Of a stretch of DNA of 22,482 nt, positions 20,789 through 22,482 are shown one piece after another. How positions within the stretch are numbered: position 1 is the first letter of the stretch; every line of letters begins with the position of its first letter. The DNA comes from Pelobacter sp. UBA5610. GTDB taxonomy: Bacteria; Desulfobacterota; Desulfuromonadia; Desulfuromonadales; Syntrophotaleaceae. The position numbers and the translations under genes are program-made. The DNA lies in the NCBI GenBank assembly GCA_002424645.1, contig DIKU01000090.1, forward strand, positions 12,087 through 34,568, written 5' to 3'. The notes under the pieces were generated by a model, which was given only the letters and a program-made list of their open reading frames with translations, was not told the origin of the DNA and did no database searches.

Positions 20789-22482
20789 ATGCAACCGATA
20801 CCGTTCCGCAAGTCCTTGACCGCCAAACTTCTGTTGGCCATCCTGCCGATGCCGATCCTTATAACATTGATGGGATTCTTTGTTTTCGACAGAGTGACCC
20901 ACGAGCATATCGTGGAAAACTCTCAGATCAAGTTGCAGCAACTGGAACGCATCAACCGTGGATTACTCATCGCCCAACTTGAGAGTTTTCGCGAACAGAG
21001 CTTGCGCCTGGCTTCGGATAACCAACTCATCGTTCCTGTGAAACGGGAAAATGCCCTTCAGCTGAATGCATACCTGGACCTTTTGCGCGAACAAAACAAA
21101 CTCACTTCACTGGCTATTTTTTCCCCGGAAGGAATTCCCGTCGCCAATATCGGGCCGCGTCCGCTGAATAGCGCAGCAACCCTTTCTGAGCACCTGAACC
21201 GGGCCATAACGCGGGAACCTCTGGCTTTCTTTGCTCCACTGGCAACACAGGAGGACACATCTGAATTGGCACTTATGTCCTATGCGCCAATTCTGTCCGG
21301 CACTAAAGTTATCGGCGTGCTGTTTATCAGCAAACCCCTGCAACTCGGACCGGCCTTCAGCAACACGCTCCTGTCAAGCTTTGGCAACGTGCAATCACTA
21401 AGTCACGATTCTGACTTTTTGTGTCCCCTTGCCGAAACAATCGGTGCCGATACCGGCAACGGCCCTATACAATTGGACAATCCGGAAATAGCCGCATCAA
21501 AAATGCTTTTACCATTTTATGAGCAAAAGGATTGTTTTTTACTCAGCGGCTTTGACCAACGGCAAGACCTTGCAGAAAACAAGCGCATACTTATGTTTGG
21601 AACTTCGGCCAGCATTACGATGCTCTTTCTGATTGCGGTTTACGCCCTGCTGATCAGCCGCCGACTGAGTCGTCCGCTGTTGCAAATCGTCGACATTGCC
21701 CAACGCATCCCTAGCAGCAGTGACTCCATCCCCTGGCCACCCCGCAGTGACGATGAAGTCGGAATATTAAATCGCGCGTTACAGACCATGACTGAACAGT
21801 TGCAATCGACGATAAAGAAGATGCAATTGGCTCAACAGCGCGCCGAAGAGGCCAATCGCGCCAAATCGCAATTTCTGGTCAACATGAGTCACGAAATCCG
21901 CACCCCCATGAACGGTGTCATGGGGATGACGGAACTGCTGCTTGACAGTCCGCTGCAGCACAACCAACGACAACTCGCCGAAACCGTCGCCCAGTCCGGT
22001 CGTGCGCTGCTGCACATCATTAATGACCTTCTCGATCTCTCCAAGCTGGAGGCCGGTAAACTGCAACTCGAAAACATCCCTTTCGACATCTGCCATTTAA
22101 CCGAGGAGGCCGTGGGTTTATTCGCTGCCAAGGCCCAGAACAAAGGTCTGGAACTGGTTTTGGATATATCCTCACCGATTTCTCCAATCTTGCACGGAGA
22201 CCCTGGCCGACTGCGTCAAGTTCTGATTAACCTACTCAGCAATGCCATCAAATTTACCGACCAGGGTTCCGTTTTACTTAAGCTACAAACCCTGAGCAGC
22301 ACCGAAAAATCCGTCACCCTGCGCATACACGTACAGGATACAGGCATAGGCATCGACCCCTCACACATACCGCTACTGTTTCAACCGTTTAGCCAGGTAG
22401 ACGGCTCTACGACCCGTAAGTATGGCGGCACAGGCCTCGGACTGTCTATCTGCCGGGAATTGATTGAACACATGGGAGGGCG
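20789..22482 (+). CDS. Membrane sensor histidine kinase, possibly hybrid (3' end outside window)
   Basis: Inner-membrane sensor kinase of a phosphorelay. The 564 visible codons have no stop. TM1 is at about residues 10-30 (LLLAILPMPILITLMGFF), an extracytoplasmic sensor domain of some 235 residues follows, TM2 is at about 267-289 (FGTSASITMLFLIAVYALL), and a HAMP-like linker precedes a coiled coil. The kinase core has the H-box FLVNMSHEIRTPMNG with phosphoacceptor His368, the N-box near 469-485 (GDPGRLRQVLINLLSNAIKF), DTGIGI near 517 and GGTGLGL near 546. The H-box and the FSQVDGSTTRKYGGTGLGL style are those of BarA/ArcB-type hybrid kinases, so receiver domains may follow beyond the edge. The ATG at 20789 follows AGGGAA with a rather long 10-base spacing. 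The sensor domain is not recognised. Confidence 0.92.
   Translation, partial: MQPIPFRKSLTAKLLLAILPMPILITLMGFFVFDRVTHEHIVENSQIKLQQLERINRGLLIAQLESFREQSLRLASDNQLIVPVKRENALQLNAYLDLLREQNKLTSLAIFSPEGIPVANIGPRPLNSAATLSEHLNRAITREPLAFFAPLATQEDTSELALMSYAPILSGTKVIGVLFISKPLQLGPAFSNTLLSSFGNVQSLSHDSDFLCPLAETIGADTGNGPIQLDNPEIAASKMLLPFYEQKDCFLLSGFDQRQDLAENKRILMFGTSASITMLFLIAVYALLISRRLSRPLLQIVDIAQRIPSSSDSIPWPPRSDDEVGILNRALQTMTEQLQSTIKKMQLAQQRAEEANRAKSQFLVNMSHEIRTPMNGVMGMTELLLDSPLQHNQRQLAETVAQSGRALLHIINDLLDLSKLEAGKLQLENIPFDICHLTEEAVGLFAAKAQNKGLELVLDISSPISPILHGDPGRLRQVLINLLSNAIKFTDQGSVLLKLQTLSSTEKSVTLRIHVQDTGIGIDPSHIPLLFQPFSQVDGSTTRKYGGTGLGLSICRELIEHMGG

Noticed and set aside
20597..20982. Opposed frames 20597-20941 (minus) and 20668-20982 (plus)
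   Set aside because: Both overlap the start of the histidine kinase, whose frame is continuous to the window edge.

Overview
The window reads as a stretch of ordinary bacterial chromosome, densely packed and moderately GC-rich by eye. It carries no rRNA, no tRNA that I could find, no transposase, no integrase and no CRISPR array. The gene content points to a Gram-negative, probably anaerobic bacterium of the former Deltaproteobacteria, with a Desulfuromonas/Pelobacter/Geobacter-like flavour. The main clues are a large periplasmic L,D-transpeptidase, a NapH-like polyferredoxin membrane protein, an aldo/keto reductase fused to a two-cluster ferredoxin domain, and a DksA-type zinc-finger protein. 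The taxonomic call is inference from protein style, not a database match.

Layout, left to right. Positions 1-1706 (minus) hold an L,D-transpeptidase with a peptidoglycan-binding domain, cut by the window edge just before its C-terminus. Next is an aldehyde dehydrogenase (minus). On the plus strand follow a rhomboid protease, a YbaK-type Cys-tRNA(Pro) deacylase and nicotinate phosphoribosyltransferase; the last is preceded by a strong dyad that encloses a perfect TATAAT. A NapH-like Fe-S membrane protein (minus) is transcribed away from a cyclophilin (plus), which converges on an RlmI-like methyltransferase (minus) across a 13-bp hairpin. A small conserved-looking protein of unknown function (plus) follows, then an aldo/keto reductase-ferredoxin (minus), a UbiE-type methyltransferase (plus) ending in a textbook terminator, and YjbQ (minus).

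The most interesting part runs from about 12.9 kb to 20.1 kb. A RelA/SpoT homologue keeps its (p)ppGpp-hydrolase residues but has a degraded synthetase domain and no C-terminal ACT domain. It is divergent from a DksA/TraR zinc-finger gene, so two kinds of stringent-response protein share a 148-bp control region. Next comes a tight five-gene minus-strand unit: TlyA 2'-O-methyltransferase, a CobM-like tetrapyrrole methylase with no cobalamin genes nearby, an SbcD/Mre11-like protein that has lost several metal ligands, an SbcC/YhaN-like ATPase with a central hydrophobic hairpin and an altered signature motif, and a HIT-family protein. Three of the four junctions are overlaps and the fourth is 53 bp, which suggests one transcript.

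A ~730-bp non-coding gap (20062-20788) with unusual alternative hairpins separates that unit from a histidine kinase (plus), which runs off the right edge. Many genes here are solo housekeeping genes in alternating directions. The window shows no classical defence or mobile island; the best candidates for something undescribed are the degenerate Mre11/Rad50-like pair in its operon and the hydrolase-type RSH beside a DksA-like gene.
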